From NCBI GenBank assembly GCA_001662425.1, contig BDDC01000422.1:1-64000 (forward strand): 64,000 bases of DNA, in the 5' to 3' direction. Shown in pieces: positions 45,243-56,731 of the stretch. The notes under the pieces were generated by a model, which was given only the letters and a program-made list of their open reading frames with translations, was not told the DNA's origin and searched no databases. A program made the translations under genes and the position numbers. The stretch comes from Chlamydomonas sphaeroides. Taxonomy: Eukaryota; Chlorophyta; Chlorophyceae; Chlamydomonadales; Chlamydomonadaceae. Each line of letters starts with the position of its first letter. Position 1 is the first letter of the stretch.

Positions 45243-45701
45243 GCGGCCGTTGTGAAGCCAAAATGCGATGCAGCTGCAGTCCAAGGGTCGCCTAATGATA
45301 CGACGTGAGTATCGACTGCTTTTGTCGTTAAAGTAGCGTGGCCCGCTTGATGTCGGCGGGACACGGGCACGTACCCGTCCTGTACCTCAGTCCGGCCCCA
45401 CAACTCCGCGCCCATAGCGAAGGGCACTGCGCAGCCCTCAGCACGAGTACCCGCTGCGCTGTTGCCCTGAAGCTCCTGCCGCTAGCACCACGGCAATGTT
45501 TGCAAACTTAGCTCTGGTTTGGAGGGCGGCCTGCGATGGGCGACGGTACGGCTGCGCCACAGGCGCGCCTGCAACACCCTTGCACCTCTGAGTCCACTGC
45601 GAACGCCCCGCACGCGTTGCTCGAACACATTCTTCACATTCAAGCGCTGCTGCGGATCACATCAACAGTCTTGGCGCTTTGGAGCTGCTGTTGGGGGCGC
45701 G
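45243..45701. promoter_or_regulatory. Divergent promoter between DUF455 and the 745-residue gene
   Basis: 459 bases between head-to-head ATG codons. Two related blocks of about 20 bases (GTCGTTAAAGTAGCG near 45330 and GTCAAAGTAGCG near 45008, the latter in the first DUF455 intron) recur. No core promoter element is certain. Confidence 0.45.
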
Positions 45702-47109
45702 ATGGGCGGTGCGGATGATGTCGCTTCGCTGCAGACCAGCGCCGCGACAAGCAGCAGGTGGCCGCGACCGCAATCGCATCTGCTAAGACCTGCTTAACAC
45801 GCCTCTCTTCGCGCAGAACGCCCTCGCGTCTTCGTGCCGCTCGTGACGTCAGTCCCCTCGCGCCCGGCTCACCCACAAACACACTCGCCCTTCCCCCACG
45901 CCCCCAGCCCAACCTTCCCCCGCTCCCCCCGCTCCCCCCGCCCTCTTCCCCTCCACATCCCCTCAGCAAGTGCACAGCCCGCGCCTGGGCCCTGGCCGAG
46001 CCCGGCCCGCTCGACCTGCCCCGCCTGCGCCGCCGCCTGTCGGCCTACGCGGCCGCCGTCGGCCTGCCGCCGGCCGAGCTCCGCCGCCTCACCCAGCTCC
46101 TAGATCAGCCGCTGGCGGCGGCGCTGCTAGTGACACCGCCGGAGCGGCTGGCAGATATGCTAGTGCTCGACTGCTATAAGCCGAGGAGTGAGCTGGGTCA
46201 GGGCTGCGGGAGCGTGTGGAAGGGGGGAGGGGCCACGTCACGATTGCGGTACGCTCATCAACCCCACGCCCGCGGCGCCCCGCGTCGCGCCGCCTCCCGC
46301 ACGTAACGCCCTTGCCCGCTTCCTGACGTACCGCTGTGCTCTTCATACTGCAGTGCACGTGATGTACGACAGGTACATGGACGGCGTCACGGCAGACTTC
46401 GCGCTGGTCGTACGGCGCGCGCCGGCGGCGGCGGCGCCCGCCAGCCTGCCGCACCGGCGGCCGGAGCTGTGGGCGCGCTTCGAAGCGGCGGCGGCGGGCT
46501 TGTCGCAGTTGGTGCCGTACGGGCCGTACGAGGTGGCGGCGCTGAAGGAGCTGTTCGGCCTGGAGCTGAGCGAGGTGAGGGGCAGCTGCGCGGCGGCAGG
46601 AGCGCCGGTGGCGCGCACGGGTTTGACTGCAGCGCTCGGCACTCGGGGTGGGGTCTAAAACCATTGGGAACCATCTGAAACCATTGGATGTCATGTCGGG
46701 CCCAGGGCGTCTAGCGGAACGCCCGGGGCCGTGTGGGGTGGCGGCCGGGATGGGGAGCGTGGGTGGGTAACGACAGTGGTTGGTGGAGGCACGCGACCCC
46801 GCGAGCCTGCATGCGCTCGGCCGGGGATGTGTCGAGGGTACGGGAATTCATACCACCACACGCACGCACTCGTGCTCGGATGCAGGGGCAAGCGGGTGGC
46901 CGGTACTGCTGGCTCACCGCAAGGGTGGAAGCAAGGGTGGAAGCAAGGGTGGGAGCAAGGGTGGAGTCTGGGGGAGCATGGGCCGGCGCTCGGGCGCAGG
47001 CGGGGCGTGTGGGACGGCAGCTGTAGCAGTGCGACGGCCCCAAAGTGCCTGCCACTCTCCCTTGCCTGCCTGCCTGCCACTCTCCCCTGCCTGCCTGCCT
47101 GCCACTCTC

Positions 47110-47170
<61 letters not shown>

Positions 47171-49082
47171 CCACTCTCCCCTGCCTGCCTGCCTGCCTGC
47201 CTGCCGCCCTGTCATTCCTCCGCAGTCCCTGCTGGCCCGGGCCCACGCCGACGGCGTCGCCCCCATTAGCTGGCAGCCGCTGCCTGCTGGGGGAGGCAGC
47301 GTGGCGGTGGCATCGGGTGGGTTCGGACCGGCTGGGACGGCGGGCGGGCGCTCGGGGTACGGCTGCAGCATGGGGGCGGGGCATGGGGACGGGGCGTGGG
47401 GGCATCCCGGGTGCTCAGGGGTGCTCAGGAGTGCTCAGGAGCGCTCAGGGGCGCACCGGCGACCGGCGGCCCGGCATCAGGACACCCTCTGCCTGCCACC
47501 CTCGCCCTCGCGCCCAGGCCCGCCCATGTGCGCCTCGCTGGCCGGAAGCCGCGCATGCTACCGTGCCGGTATGCACGAACGCACGTGCACAGCTCTCACG
47601 ACACTCACATGACGCCCCTCCCTCCTTCTCCCTCCCTCCTTCCCCCTCCCTCCTTCCCCCTCCCCCCTCGCGCCCAGGCCCGCTCATGAGCGCCTCACTG
47701 GCCGAGACGCCGCTGATGCAGGCCTTCCAGCAGCTGGCCATAGCGGCGCAGGTGAGGGCTGCCGGGGAATTGGCGGGTGAAGGGGCTGGGTTCGTGTGCC
47801 TGCCTCCATGTCTGCGCGTTCGTGTGCCCGACTGCCGCCACGAGGGCGGGGGAGGCGGCAGGTTTGGGTGGAGCCGGGTCGAAGGGGCTTGGGTACGTGC
47901 CATCCTGTGGGTGCTGCCTGTGCGGGGAGAGGGAGGCGAGGGGCCCCGGGGCGAGGCCCTTGCTGTAGCCCATCCCACTGCTACCTGTGTGTGGCGGGGG
48001 AAAGGGGAGGGAAGGGAAGGGAAGGGAAGTCAGAGGGAAGGGGAGGCAGAGGGAAGGGGAGGCAGAGGGAAGGGGAGGCAGAGGGGAGGGGAGGCAGGGG
48101 GAAGGGTAGGGGAGGGGCTGACACCCAGGGGGAGGGGCTCACACCCTCGTCCCCACTCGGGCCCTCAGCATCTGCCTGCGGCGGCACAGGCGCGGGGCCC
48201 TGGGGCGGGGCCCCTAACCCACCCCAACCACCCTAGCCCACCCCAACCACCCTAGCCCACCCCAACCACCCTAGCCCACCCCAACCACCCTAGCTGCCAG
48301 TCCCGACCCTCTGCCTCCCCAACCCCCGGGGGCACAGGTGGCGGAGCTGAGAGAAGCGCACGGCGGCGGCGACCCGTCGTATCTCGACCGCACGGAGCGG
48401 TTGGCCAACAGCCTGGTCAAGCTGGCGGCCACGGTACGGACCATCAACGACTTGCGTCACGGGTGCCAGGTGGCGCTCTTTGCGGGTACGACGTACGGCG
48501 TACCGGCTGGGCCGCTGGGCCTGGGTTCTAGGGCGTGGACGCCGCGCCCGCTGTGTCCCGTTGCTGTGTCCCGTTGCTGTGCCCCGTCGCTGTGCCCCGT
48601 TGCTGTGCCCCGTTGCTGTGCCCCGTTGCTGTGCCCCGTTGCTGTGCTCGGTTGCTGTGCCCCGTTGCTGTGCCCGGTTGCTGTGCCCCGTTGCTGTGGC
48701 CGGTTGCTGTGCCCCGTTGCTGTGCCCCGTTGCTGCGCCGGTTGCGCTCACGTGGTTGAGTCGTTGGCAGGGGTCCCCTAACTGGAGGCGCCCGCCGGCC
48801 TCCCTCGGGCCCCACACGCAGGCCGCCGCTCGTCCGACCTGCTGTACCTGGTACTGCAAAACCTGTACTGCTGCTCGTACCTGGACGGGTACATCGGCAC
48901 GAGCAGCCTGTACGTAGCAGCGGTGCTGAAGCGGCAGCTGGCGGCGCTACCCGACGAGCAGCAGCAGCAGCAGGAGGCCGGTGGCTGCTGCACCGTCGCC
49001 GCCGCCGCGGCGACGCCGCAGGGTGCCGCTGGCGGGGTGGAGGCGCAGGAGCAAGGTCAGGAGGCCGGCAGTGGCGGCGGTG

Positions 49083-49114
<32 letters not shown>

Positions 49115-51040
49115 TTGGCGGCGCTCATTGGTCGTCTCATAGGCACCCACGCGCATGAGCAGGTTCGTCGGCAACGCGACCGCCAGTTGTGTGTTGCGCG
49201 ATTGTGTCTTCACAGTCCCGGCCCAAACCCCCTGGCGGCCGCTGCCCCGCACAGTGAGACCAGTCGGTGACCACATCTGTGGATGCCTGCTATCCGTTGG
49301 GGGCCCTGGCCTCGGGGGAGTACACATTGGCAGCTCCACAGCCGGCGCGGCTGCACAGCCCGGACCCCCCAAGGGTGTCGTTGACCTGGTACAGCAAGAG
49401 CGGGCCCCTGCAACAAGGCACGCCGCTCACCTCCACCCCGGCACCGCACACCTCGGGTTCGTGAACAGAACACGCCCCAGGAAGCTTCGCGCGCTCGCTG
49501 CCTCTGCCGCGGCCCCCGCAGGCCTCCGCCGCGGCGCAGCTGTTGGCGCCCTACGACGCCGCCGCCGGCGCCGCCGCCGGCCTGCCGACGCCGCTGCCAC
49601 TGTCGCCGCTGCTGGCGCACTTGCTGTGGTGCACCGCCAACGGCGCCGCCGCGGCGGCGGCGGGCGGCGGCACGGCGCTGTCGGACACATTCACCACGCC
49701 CGCCTTCCTGGCGCTGGCGGCGGCGGCCGAGGTGCCGGCGGCCTTCCGGGCAGACGTGGCGGCGCATGGCTGGGTTGTGGCTCCGGGCGCTCGCTGCCTG
49801 GACCTGTTCCGGTGAGGCTGGGGCGATGGGGGTTCGAATTGGGCAATCACGGCGGGCTGGCGGGGCGGGCCACTCTCAGCACACACACACACGCACACGC
49901 ACGCCCCCTACCCCATCTTCCCCTTCCGACCCCGCAGCGTTTGGCGGCTGGACTCGGGCGGCTACGCGCCCACCGCGGCTGCTGTGGTGGCGGCGGTGGA
50001 GCGCCGCAGCTCGGAGCTGGCGGCGCAGGGCCTGCCGCCGCTGCCGCCGCCGGCCCTGATGCACTCCAACCTGGACGGGACCGAGGCCATCGCGCAGGTG
50101 AGTCACGTGTGCACGTCGTCGTACGACACGTGTCGTACACGAAGCACGTGTGTGCGGGGCGTGCACTGGGCCGGCTGCAGCTGGGCCCATCCCAGTATTA
50201 CAGTAGTCCATTACAGTAACACAGAACGGGGTGTGGGGTCGTACGGTGCCCTGCAGGTGCAGCACAGGGCTGCAATGACGTCCTGCTGCCTGTCGCTAGG
50301 ACGGTGTGTTGGTCGTACGCACACGGGGTTTGGGCGCGGCCGCTACCCGGCCACCCCATCTCAACACTGCCTCCGCCACCCGGGCCCCGGCCCCGCCCCG
50401 CCAGGCCTGCCAGCTGCCGCCCCCGCTGCGGCCGTCCATCCTCGCCTTCGGCACCATGGCCGACGGCTTCCTGCCGTTCCTGCCGCCGGAGCCGGCGACC
50501 GCAGCCAACGGTGTCGCCAACGGCGCCGCCAACGATGTCGCCAACGGTGTCGCCAACGGCGCCGCCATCAACGGCGGAATGGCGCCGGCCGGGCGCGGCG
50601 CCGCCGCCGCCGACTCCGCTGGCGTGCCGGCGGCGCCGGGCCCGACCATCGGCCTGGCGTCGGTTGTGATGAAGCTGGTCCAGGCACGGCCGCCGCGACC
50701 GCTTCCGCCGCTGCCGTGGACGGCGGCGCCGGCGCCGGCGCCGCCGCTGCCTGCCTGCGCCATCAAGCTCGGCGACGGCAACAGCGGCAAGGCGCAGACC
50801 GATCCTCGGCTGTCGGCCGACGTAGCGGCGGCGACGCTGGCGGCGGCGACGGCGGCGGTGCGCGCCGCGGCGGCAGCGGCGCCGCTGACGTTAGCGGCGG
50901 CGGCGGCGGTGAGCCGGGTGCTGGCGGAGGCGTATGAGGCGGTCACCCGGCAGGGCGTGCTCATGGCGTCGCCGCCGCCGCCGCCGTCGTCGTCGCTGGC
51001 GGCGGAAGCGGAGGTGCCGCCGCCTGGCCCTGCGGTGTAG
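45702..51040 (+). CDS. Unrecognised protein, 745 residues, 10 exons
   Basis: I do not recognise this family. Exons: 45702-45757, 45967-46187, 46354-46574, 47226-47316, 47678-47751, 48338-48485, 48822-49162, 49522-49811, 49938-50097 and 50405-51040. Phases agree at all nine introns, which supports a real gene. The start is the first in-frame ATG. Exons 2-3 encode a well-structured helical region (LPRLRRRLSAYAAAVGLPP, then ERLADMLVLDCYKP and YDRYMDGVTADFALVV). Exons 6-7 encode another helical region (ERLANSLVKLAATVRTIND and SSDLLYLVLQNLYCCSYLDG), then poly-Gln and Gly runs. Exons 8-9 hold FLALAAAAEVPAAFRADVAA and VWRLDSGGYAP. The C-terminus is Ala/Pro-rich with ANG repeats. There is no signal peptide or membrane helix, so the protein is probably soluble. 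The introns are rich in minisatellites. A TGTAA at 51844-51848 fits its 3' end. Confidence 0.72.
46918..46966 (+). repeat. 12-base tandem repeat (AAGGGTGGAAGC), about four copies
   Basis: Four near-perfect units in intron 3 of the 745-residue gene. Confidence 0.9.
47060..47213 (+). repeat. (CTGC)n tetranucleotide array in intron 3
   Basis: Long CTGC runs interrupted by CCACTCTCC spacers at regular places. It gives open Leu/Pro/Ala/Cys frames that are not coding. Confidence 0.95.
47507..47704 (+). repeat. 38-base copy of the exon-5 acceptor and start in intron 4
   Basis: 47507-47544 matches 47667-47704 at about 35 of 38 bases. The second contains the acceptor and first residues of exon 5 (PLMSASLA); the first would encode PPMCASLA and keeps a CAG acceptor. 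Confidence 0.9.
48000..48296 (+). repeat. Two minisatellites in intron 5
   Basis: 48000-48112 is a run of GGGAAGGGGAGGCAGA-type units. 48222-48296 holds about four copies of a 21-base CCCAACCACCCTAGCCCACC-type unit. Confidence 0.92.
48547..48742 (+). repeat. 13-base minisatellite (GTTGCTGTGCCCC), about 14 copies, in intron 6
   Basis: Tandem units with scattered single-base changes fill most of intron 6 and create long spurious ORFs on both strands. Confidence 0.95.
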
Positions 51041-51714
51041 GCGTCAGGCTGCGTGGTCCGCGGCAGCGTGCCGTACCCCCTGCCGGTGCTCGGTTGACGG
51101 AGTGCGCCGGGCTGCTGGGGGTGAGGCGGAGGCGCCGCTGCGAGAGGCACGGAGGTGCTGGCGGCGCGTGGCAGCCAGGGGCATGGTTTGGGAGGCTGTA
51201 GATAGCCTTCTGGAGAGCCAGGGGTGCCCGCCGCCTGGCGGCGATCTAGGTGGGTGGTGTGGGTGCGGGAGGCGGGAAGCCCCGCCCGTGGCCCCGCCGG
51301 CGCGGCGTTGCCGGGGCCGACAGCGTGGGCGCGCGTTTGTCCGTTCGAGGGAGGGGGGTAAGGAAGCCCCAACCAACAAACCAGCGAACTCAAAATGTCC
51401 TACGCGTGGCAGGTCGTACTCGGATGTGATGTCAGCGTGCTGGGGGGCAGCGCTATGGTGCGTGTGTGTTTGCGCGGGCCGCCTCTGGGCGTTCCTGAGA
51501 CGTCTGCAAGTCAAGCGCCCAATGTGATGGGGCTCGGGGGTCCGGAGGCTGGCGGCGGCCTGCATGGGCTTCCGGTGCTGCCGGCGGGGGCGCGCGTTGG
51601 CGGCGTTCGCCCATCTGCCCACCTACGCCGAGGCAGCACGGGGGCAGCGGCTGTGGTCGACGCCACGAGGCCCGTGCCTGCGCGTGGGGCTGCTGGGCGC
51701 CGCCGCCGCAAGCA

Positions 51715-51770
51715 GCTGCTGGCGGTACCCTTCAATGACTTTTACGCTGGTCATCAACTCCTAAAGTAAG
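51715..51770 (-). repeat. Degenerate copy of the SVEVIEGY-type dispersed repeat
   Basis: On the minus strand one frame reads MTSVKVIEGYRQQ, parallel to PSVEVIEGYLRQP in the ORF at 57403. A stop and indels lie just upstream. Confidence 0.5.
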
Positions 51771-51843
51771 AAGCAGCTGCTGGCTGGTCACGCACGAGCT
51801 GTGGCCAAGGGGCGTCAAGGGGCGAGCAAGCTTATGATAAGCT

Positions 51844-51848
51844 TGTAA
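51844..51848 (+). terminator. TGTAA poly(A) signal for the 745-residue gene
   Basis: First plus-strand TGTAA after the stop at 51040, giving a 3'UTR of about 800 bases. Confidence 0.55.
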
Positions 51849-54813
51849 TAAGCTGTTGCATGACGTGCGCCGGGCCTGGGCGCGCCACGGATGCCCGATC
51901 AGCCCCAGTATTATCGTCGATAGCATCACTCAAGATACAATCCGAGGGTTGGAACGCACCTGTTGAGCTAAGCTGCAGGACAGGCGCCGTGCATGTGCTA
52001 CCAATCACACAGCGCCCGTTCCTCTAGTGGAACATCCGATGCCACACAGCAGTCTCGCAGCAGAGTTCACAGTGCCGTGCGAACCCCCCCCCCGCACGCC
52101 AGCCCGCTGCAGCCCCGACAGACTCGTCCACACACACACGCGCCAGCACACCCGCCCTCCGGCAAGACGCGCCGGGCCATGCCAAAACCCGTACGACAGC
52201 CAACCAGCTGAGCGCCGCCACGTGCCAGCTGCCTCAACAGAGGGCGCAGCCCCCAATTGACAACGTCTCTGTTGAAGATAATCTGACATCCGCCTTCGCC
52301 ACCCCCTGGCCACATCCTGGTGTGGGAGAGCCGTCGCTACGCCTCCTGCCTCCTAGCGCAGCAGATTGCTACGCACAGCAGCGTTGCCCGGGTGTCCTGT
52401 GCATTCTGGGGAGCCTTTTATGACTCCACTGCTGTACCTGGGGTTGAGGGCCAACGCACCGCAGTCGGAGCAACGCTGCCCCGACGGCCGTGCTCCCCAA
52501 GCGTCAATCGAACAGCGAAACCAACGCGGAAACACAGACACAGATGCTCTCATTGCTACTCATGCCTCCGCCACCATCCTACTGTCATATGCGGTACGGC
52601 CGCCACCGTCCTGGGCGCCCAACTGCTCATGAAAGAGCAGAGCGGCGCGCGTCCGTGGCGGCGGGAGCAGCCGCGCTCGGGGCCGGGCATTGCGGGGGCC
52701 CAATGGGGGCCAAGCGCAAGCCGGCGCCACGACAGCACCACCGCCCAGCGCCGCAGCTCGTTCCACATAACACACACAGATCGAAAGCGCCCTGCTCGCG
52801 ACAGTTCTGAGGCAGCGTGAGCAGCGTGCCGCGGAGGGCAGCGCCGCGGCGCGTGCGCCGGGCGGCGTGCGCCAGGTGCACGGACCGCCCGAGGCGCCTG
52901 GGCCACGCACGCTCCTGGCCAGAAACCCGCCCCCCCCGTAAACCAGTCCCCGTGCCCGAAAACAGCAACGACATCGTCATCTCCGTTCGGCAGCGGCGGA
53001 CGGCGAGGGCTCGCCACCTCACACGCCCATCGACACACACGCCCTGCTCGCTGCAATCCCGAACAGGCTCACCATGGTCCGGAGCCGGTAGAGCACAGGA
53101 CACACAAAAGCGCACGCATGTCGGCAGCTCATGGCAGCCGCCCAGGTGCCAACAGACCGACCTCTCGCCGCAGGCTCCCCGTTCAACGGGACCACGACCG
53201 CGGTCGGCGCAGAGTGCGCCGCGGGATCCGCAGCGCGCTACGGCCGGCCGGCACTGCCGAGCTGGCAGCTCGGAGCCTACACCACCGCGATGCACACACA
53301 AAAAGTGGACCCTGAATGTGAGCACACAAGCGCTGGCTCGCAGCGACGCGTGGCGCCACAGCGGCGACGCACCTGCCACACAGGGTTTTGCGAGCTCTGC
53401 AGCTGCTACAAGCAAGCGCAACACAACGAACCAAGCGCACGAGGCGACAGCATGATCTCAAGAGCGAATGGCAGGGAGCCACCGGCGGCCGGCTCGCGCC
53501 GTGTGTCCGAAGACGACGCAGCGGCGCCCATTCGCGTCGCCGCAACCGGGGAGCTGGGATGGCCTTTTAGGCGGATACGAAAAAGGGTTTGAACAGCAAT
53601 TAGGTCTAGTGGGCGGCACGTGGCACGTCGCAGCTAGGCGCGGGTGCAGAAACCAGTTCACGGGGTAGGGGTCGTGCGTCGGGGCCTCTGGCCCTGCCGA
53701 TGCAGAGGCGCAGCGCCCTTTCCAGCAGCAGGAGCGCCGCAGCAGCGGCAGCGCCGCATGCGACAATGCGTTAGCTATGCAGACATCGCAGTTTTGCGCA
53801 GTATGCCGGCGGCAGAGCGGCCACCGAGCGGCATCGAGCGGCGCGCAGGTTCGGGGGCGCCGCTCGGAAGCAACCAGCAAACCAGCCAGGCATTCAAATA
53901 CAGTCACCAAACCACGGAACACGAAAGCCAACAACAACGGAAACGAGCAACGGGCGCCTACGGCAGACAGAGGCACAGGCTGTGCCCTGCCGTCACCATC
54001 CGTAACCCCACGTGGGTCCAACGAGCCGCGGCGCCATGTACTGCGGCGCCACGGCCCGACGGTAGGGCCCCACGTCCGCAACTTCGCCAACATCGATCAT
54101 GTGTTGAGAGCCACAAAGGAGCCCTCCCCCCTCCCCATTTGCTCACGTTGCTCGGGGGCGCCAGGGCCGCGCCGCCCCGCTTGCCCTGGCCCCCGGCCCT
54201 GCTCTGGCCCGCGCCATCCGGGCAGCGGCGCCCGGCCTGCTTGCCTGCCTACCTCCCTGCCACCAGCGCAACGGCGAAGCGACACCGAGGCGCGGCGCGG
54301 CCTCGCGCTTCCGGGCCTGGGGCCCATCACAAGCGGCGCCGCAGCCCGGCAGCATGCACGGAGGCCTGCATGCGACAGCAGGGCGCCGCCGCGGGGGGCG
54401 GGCGCGGGCTGCGCCGCCGATCACTGCTTCGCCGCGGCCGGCTGCCGCCGACAACGAGGAGCGGCGGCGTGTGCCGCCAGCGGCCTCCGAGTGTGTCGCG
54501 TATGCCTGGGGCACAGGCTTCCTCGCGCTGCCGTGCCAGCCGCGCTTAGTCCCTCTGCTCGGGGCTCGCTGCCCCGCGCCACCGCCGCCGTCGCTGCCTT
54601 GGCGCAGCCCGCGGATCGCCCCCAGGCGCCGGTGCAGGTTGGTCAACAAGGCCGCGCGCCACCGCGCCGGCCGTGCCCAGCTCCTCTGCTTGCCACGGCG
54701 GGTCCACGGGTCCGCAGCCGGCCCCCGGAGCCCCAGAAGGGCGAGGCTGCCGAGCACTAGCGTGACTTCGAGCGGGGCATGGCGGGGTGGTGTGGGGTGG
54801 GGCGGGGTGAGGC

Positions 54814-56719
54814 TCACCACGGGTGGCGCGTGTAGGCCGCCTCGCGACGCCGCAGCGCGCTGTAGTCGTAGTTGAATGCGGCCAGCACCTGGGGCAGGTA
54901 TCGCGAAGCGATGGCAGCAGCTTAACGGCGAGGGCACCATGTACCACGGACACGCAGCGGCGGCGGCAGAGCAGCAACGACAGCGGCAACGGCACCTCGG
55001 GCTGGCGGCAGGTGACGCGCGGCGCTGCGCCGCTGGTTGGGTACGAGGCAGGCCCCCGGGGGGTGCTGCAACGATGCGAGGCGGCTGGCGGTGCCGAAGC
55101 GCACACAACATGTGTGTGGGGGGGGGGGCACTGCAGGAGGGGTCGCGGGGAGGACCCGGGTGGCGCAGGGCGCCGCGCCGAAGGCTGGGTGCCGCACCTG
55201 CCGTGTGCTGACCACGGTCTCCGGCGGCACGCTGCCCAGCACCCGCTGCGTGTCAAAGAGCATGCTGTCCGAGGCCTTGCGCTGCACCTTGGGGATCACA
55301 GGAGGGGTGGGGGGAAGTGGGAGTGTGGTGGGGGAGGGTGAGGGGCATGAGATGGGTAGTGGCGGCGAGAGCAGTGCCAAAGGTCCCAGTGCAGGCAACA
55401 TTCCCAAGCTGAGTCAGGGGGAGAAAGGCGGTGCGGTGCGGCGATCAAGCCACGGAGGCGGGCGCGGAGAGGCAGCGGCGCTAAGTACGGGGGCCGGGGG
55501 CTGGTGGAGCATGCAATTGGGGCGGTGAGGGTGTTGCCTGGCGCCGGAGTCCGGGGCTGCACTGCACCGCCCGCCGCAGCCGCTGCTCCCTTTCGCTGTG
55601 GCTTTCCCGCCCGCTGCTTGCAACCAACTGCCAATGCGTCCTCCCCCAGCCGTTGCTGCGTAGATGCTGTGCCCTCGCATCGTATTTGCCAAGCTGTCGA
55701 CAACAATGCCAGTTTGAAAGCAGCAGGACGCCCTCGAGCAAACTCAACCCCCATGGGTACGCACCGCCCAGCCGTTGCTGCCGCCGCTGCCGACCGGCGA
55801 CGGCAAGCCGTTCAGGCTCCAAGTACACCCGCGGCTGCTCTGGCTGCTGAGCCGCATGCTGCTGCCGCCGGCTGCGCTGCCGCTGGCCACGCTGGCGGAG
55901 GCGCTGAAGATGGCATTGATGCCGGCCGCCGCGGCGGCGGCGGCGCCGGTGTGGTAGTCGGCGGCGGCCTGGGGCTGAGTGTGGCGCCGCTGCAGCATCG
56001 CCGCGGCGGCGTTGAGGAGCGCCGCAGCGCCGCCGGCGCCTACGCTGCCACTGGCGCTCCCTGTTGCGTCCCGCGGCCCCGAATCGAAGCTGGAGGCGCG
56101 CGAGCCGTCGCCGCCACCGGCTTGGTGCCGCGGCGTGCCCACGGCGGTCACCGCGCCGGGCGTGTCGTCCGCGGGGTCCAGCACGCTGGCGTACAAGGTG
56201 GCGCGCTGCGAGAGCGTGCGGAGGCGCTGGCGAGCACTTTCGACGGCCTTCAGGTGTGCCTGTGCACGCGCGCGCGAGGTTGGGAAGGCGAGATTGGGTT
56301 AGGGCCATGTCACGCTGTGGTTGCGGCGCGCTGGGAAGGATGGCGCAGGCCGCAGGGAGTATCCCAAGGAAGCTGCTTACCCGCTCGGATTGTCGGCGGT
56401 CAAAGTTGATCTGCAGGGGCAGGCGACCAATTACCACCCGGCGTGTCATGTCAGACGTTGCGTGTCAGGCACGATGTTGGAGGGTGCAGGTGAGGCCGCG
56501 CCACATGGGCTTGCAGCCGTCATAACCTCCTTACCTGAGCTGTTCTCGTGACAGCAGCAATTACTGCCAGCGCGGCAGCAAGGGTCGCGAAAATTGCGAG
56601 CGCCCACACCACCTCATGCTCTGGAGCAGCCACGCCTGCGGCGAGCACAGCAAAAGTTGCTTGCCTCCTCCAGGATAACTGCTGGCCGCGCGAACGTTCT
56701 CACCGTTTCCTTTCAACAT
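54814..56719 (-). CDS. Single-TM-helix protein A, 268 residues, unknown family
   Basis: Exons: 56704-56719, 56535-56635, 56381-56410, 55765-56259, 55198-55287 and 54814-54888, all in phase. The protein starts MLKGNG, then a short APEHE segment and one N-terminal membrane helix (VVWALAIFATLAAALAVIAA). A 30-base microexon encodes INFDRRQSER. A basic helix follows (HLKAVESARQRLRTLSQRA), then an Ala/Gly/Ser linker and a more conserved-looking C-terminus (DSMLFDTQRVLGSVPPETVV and FNYDYSALRRREAAY). The gene 2 kb upstream (58689-59423) has the same plan: tiny first exon ending in phase 1, TM exon, then a phase-0 junction to an Arg-rich helix. The two look like diverged neighbours. Function and membrane are unknown. 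The exon at 55287 uses an AAG acceptor, weaker than CAG. A GTGAGC donor overlapping the stop means a longer form cannot be excluded. Confidence 0.65.
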
Positions 56720-56731
56720 TTCCCCTCCCCC

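Larger units (their letters stand above)
51041..54813. other. Convergent intergenic region of 3.8 kb
   Basis: Holds the 3'UTR of the 745-residue gene up to about 51.85 kb and that of the small TM gene from the right. A degenerate SVEVIEGY-type repeat lies at 51715-51770. An imperfect palindrome around AAGCTTATGATAAGCTT lies near 51830. ORFs here have no splice or family support. A Leu-rich minus-strand frame near 54700-54770 (VTLVLGSLALLGL) could be an exon of an extended TM gene. Confidence 0.45.

Noticed and set aside
47045..47269. Open frame of Leu-Pro-Ala-Cys repeats
   Set aside because: Produced by the CTGC microsatellite in an intron.
48480..48917. Cys/Val/Pro-rich ORFs around the 13-base repeat
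   Set aside because: Repeat-generated frames in intron 6; the true exon 7 is in phase with the flanking exons.
49263..49464. Open plus-strand frame (SVDACYPLGALASGEYTL) in intron 7 of the 745-residue gene
   Set aside because: It starts at GTG, cannot be reached in phase from exon 7, and ends in a stop before exon 8.
54143..54810. Minus-strand Leu-rich frame (VTLVLGSLALLGL) beyond the stop of TM protein A
   Set aside because: It would need a donor overlapping the stop codon; the phase was not shown to work. Mentioned as a possible extension only.
56381..56449. ATG at 56449 (MTRRVVIGRLPLQ) as the start of TM protein A
   Set aside because: A chain through the ATG at 56719, the TM exon and the 30-base microexon is in phase and parallels gene B; an in-frame stop lies just upstream of 56449.
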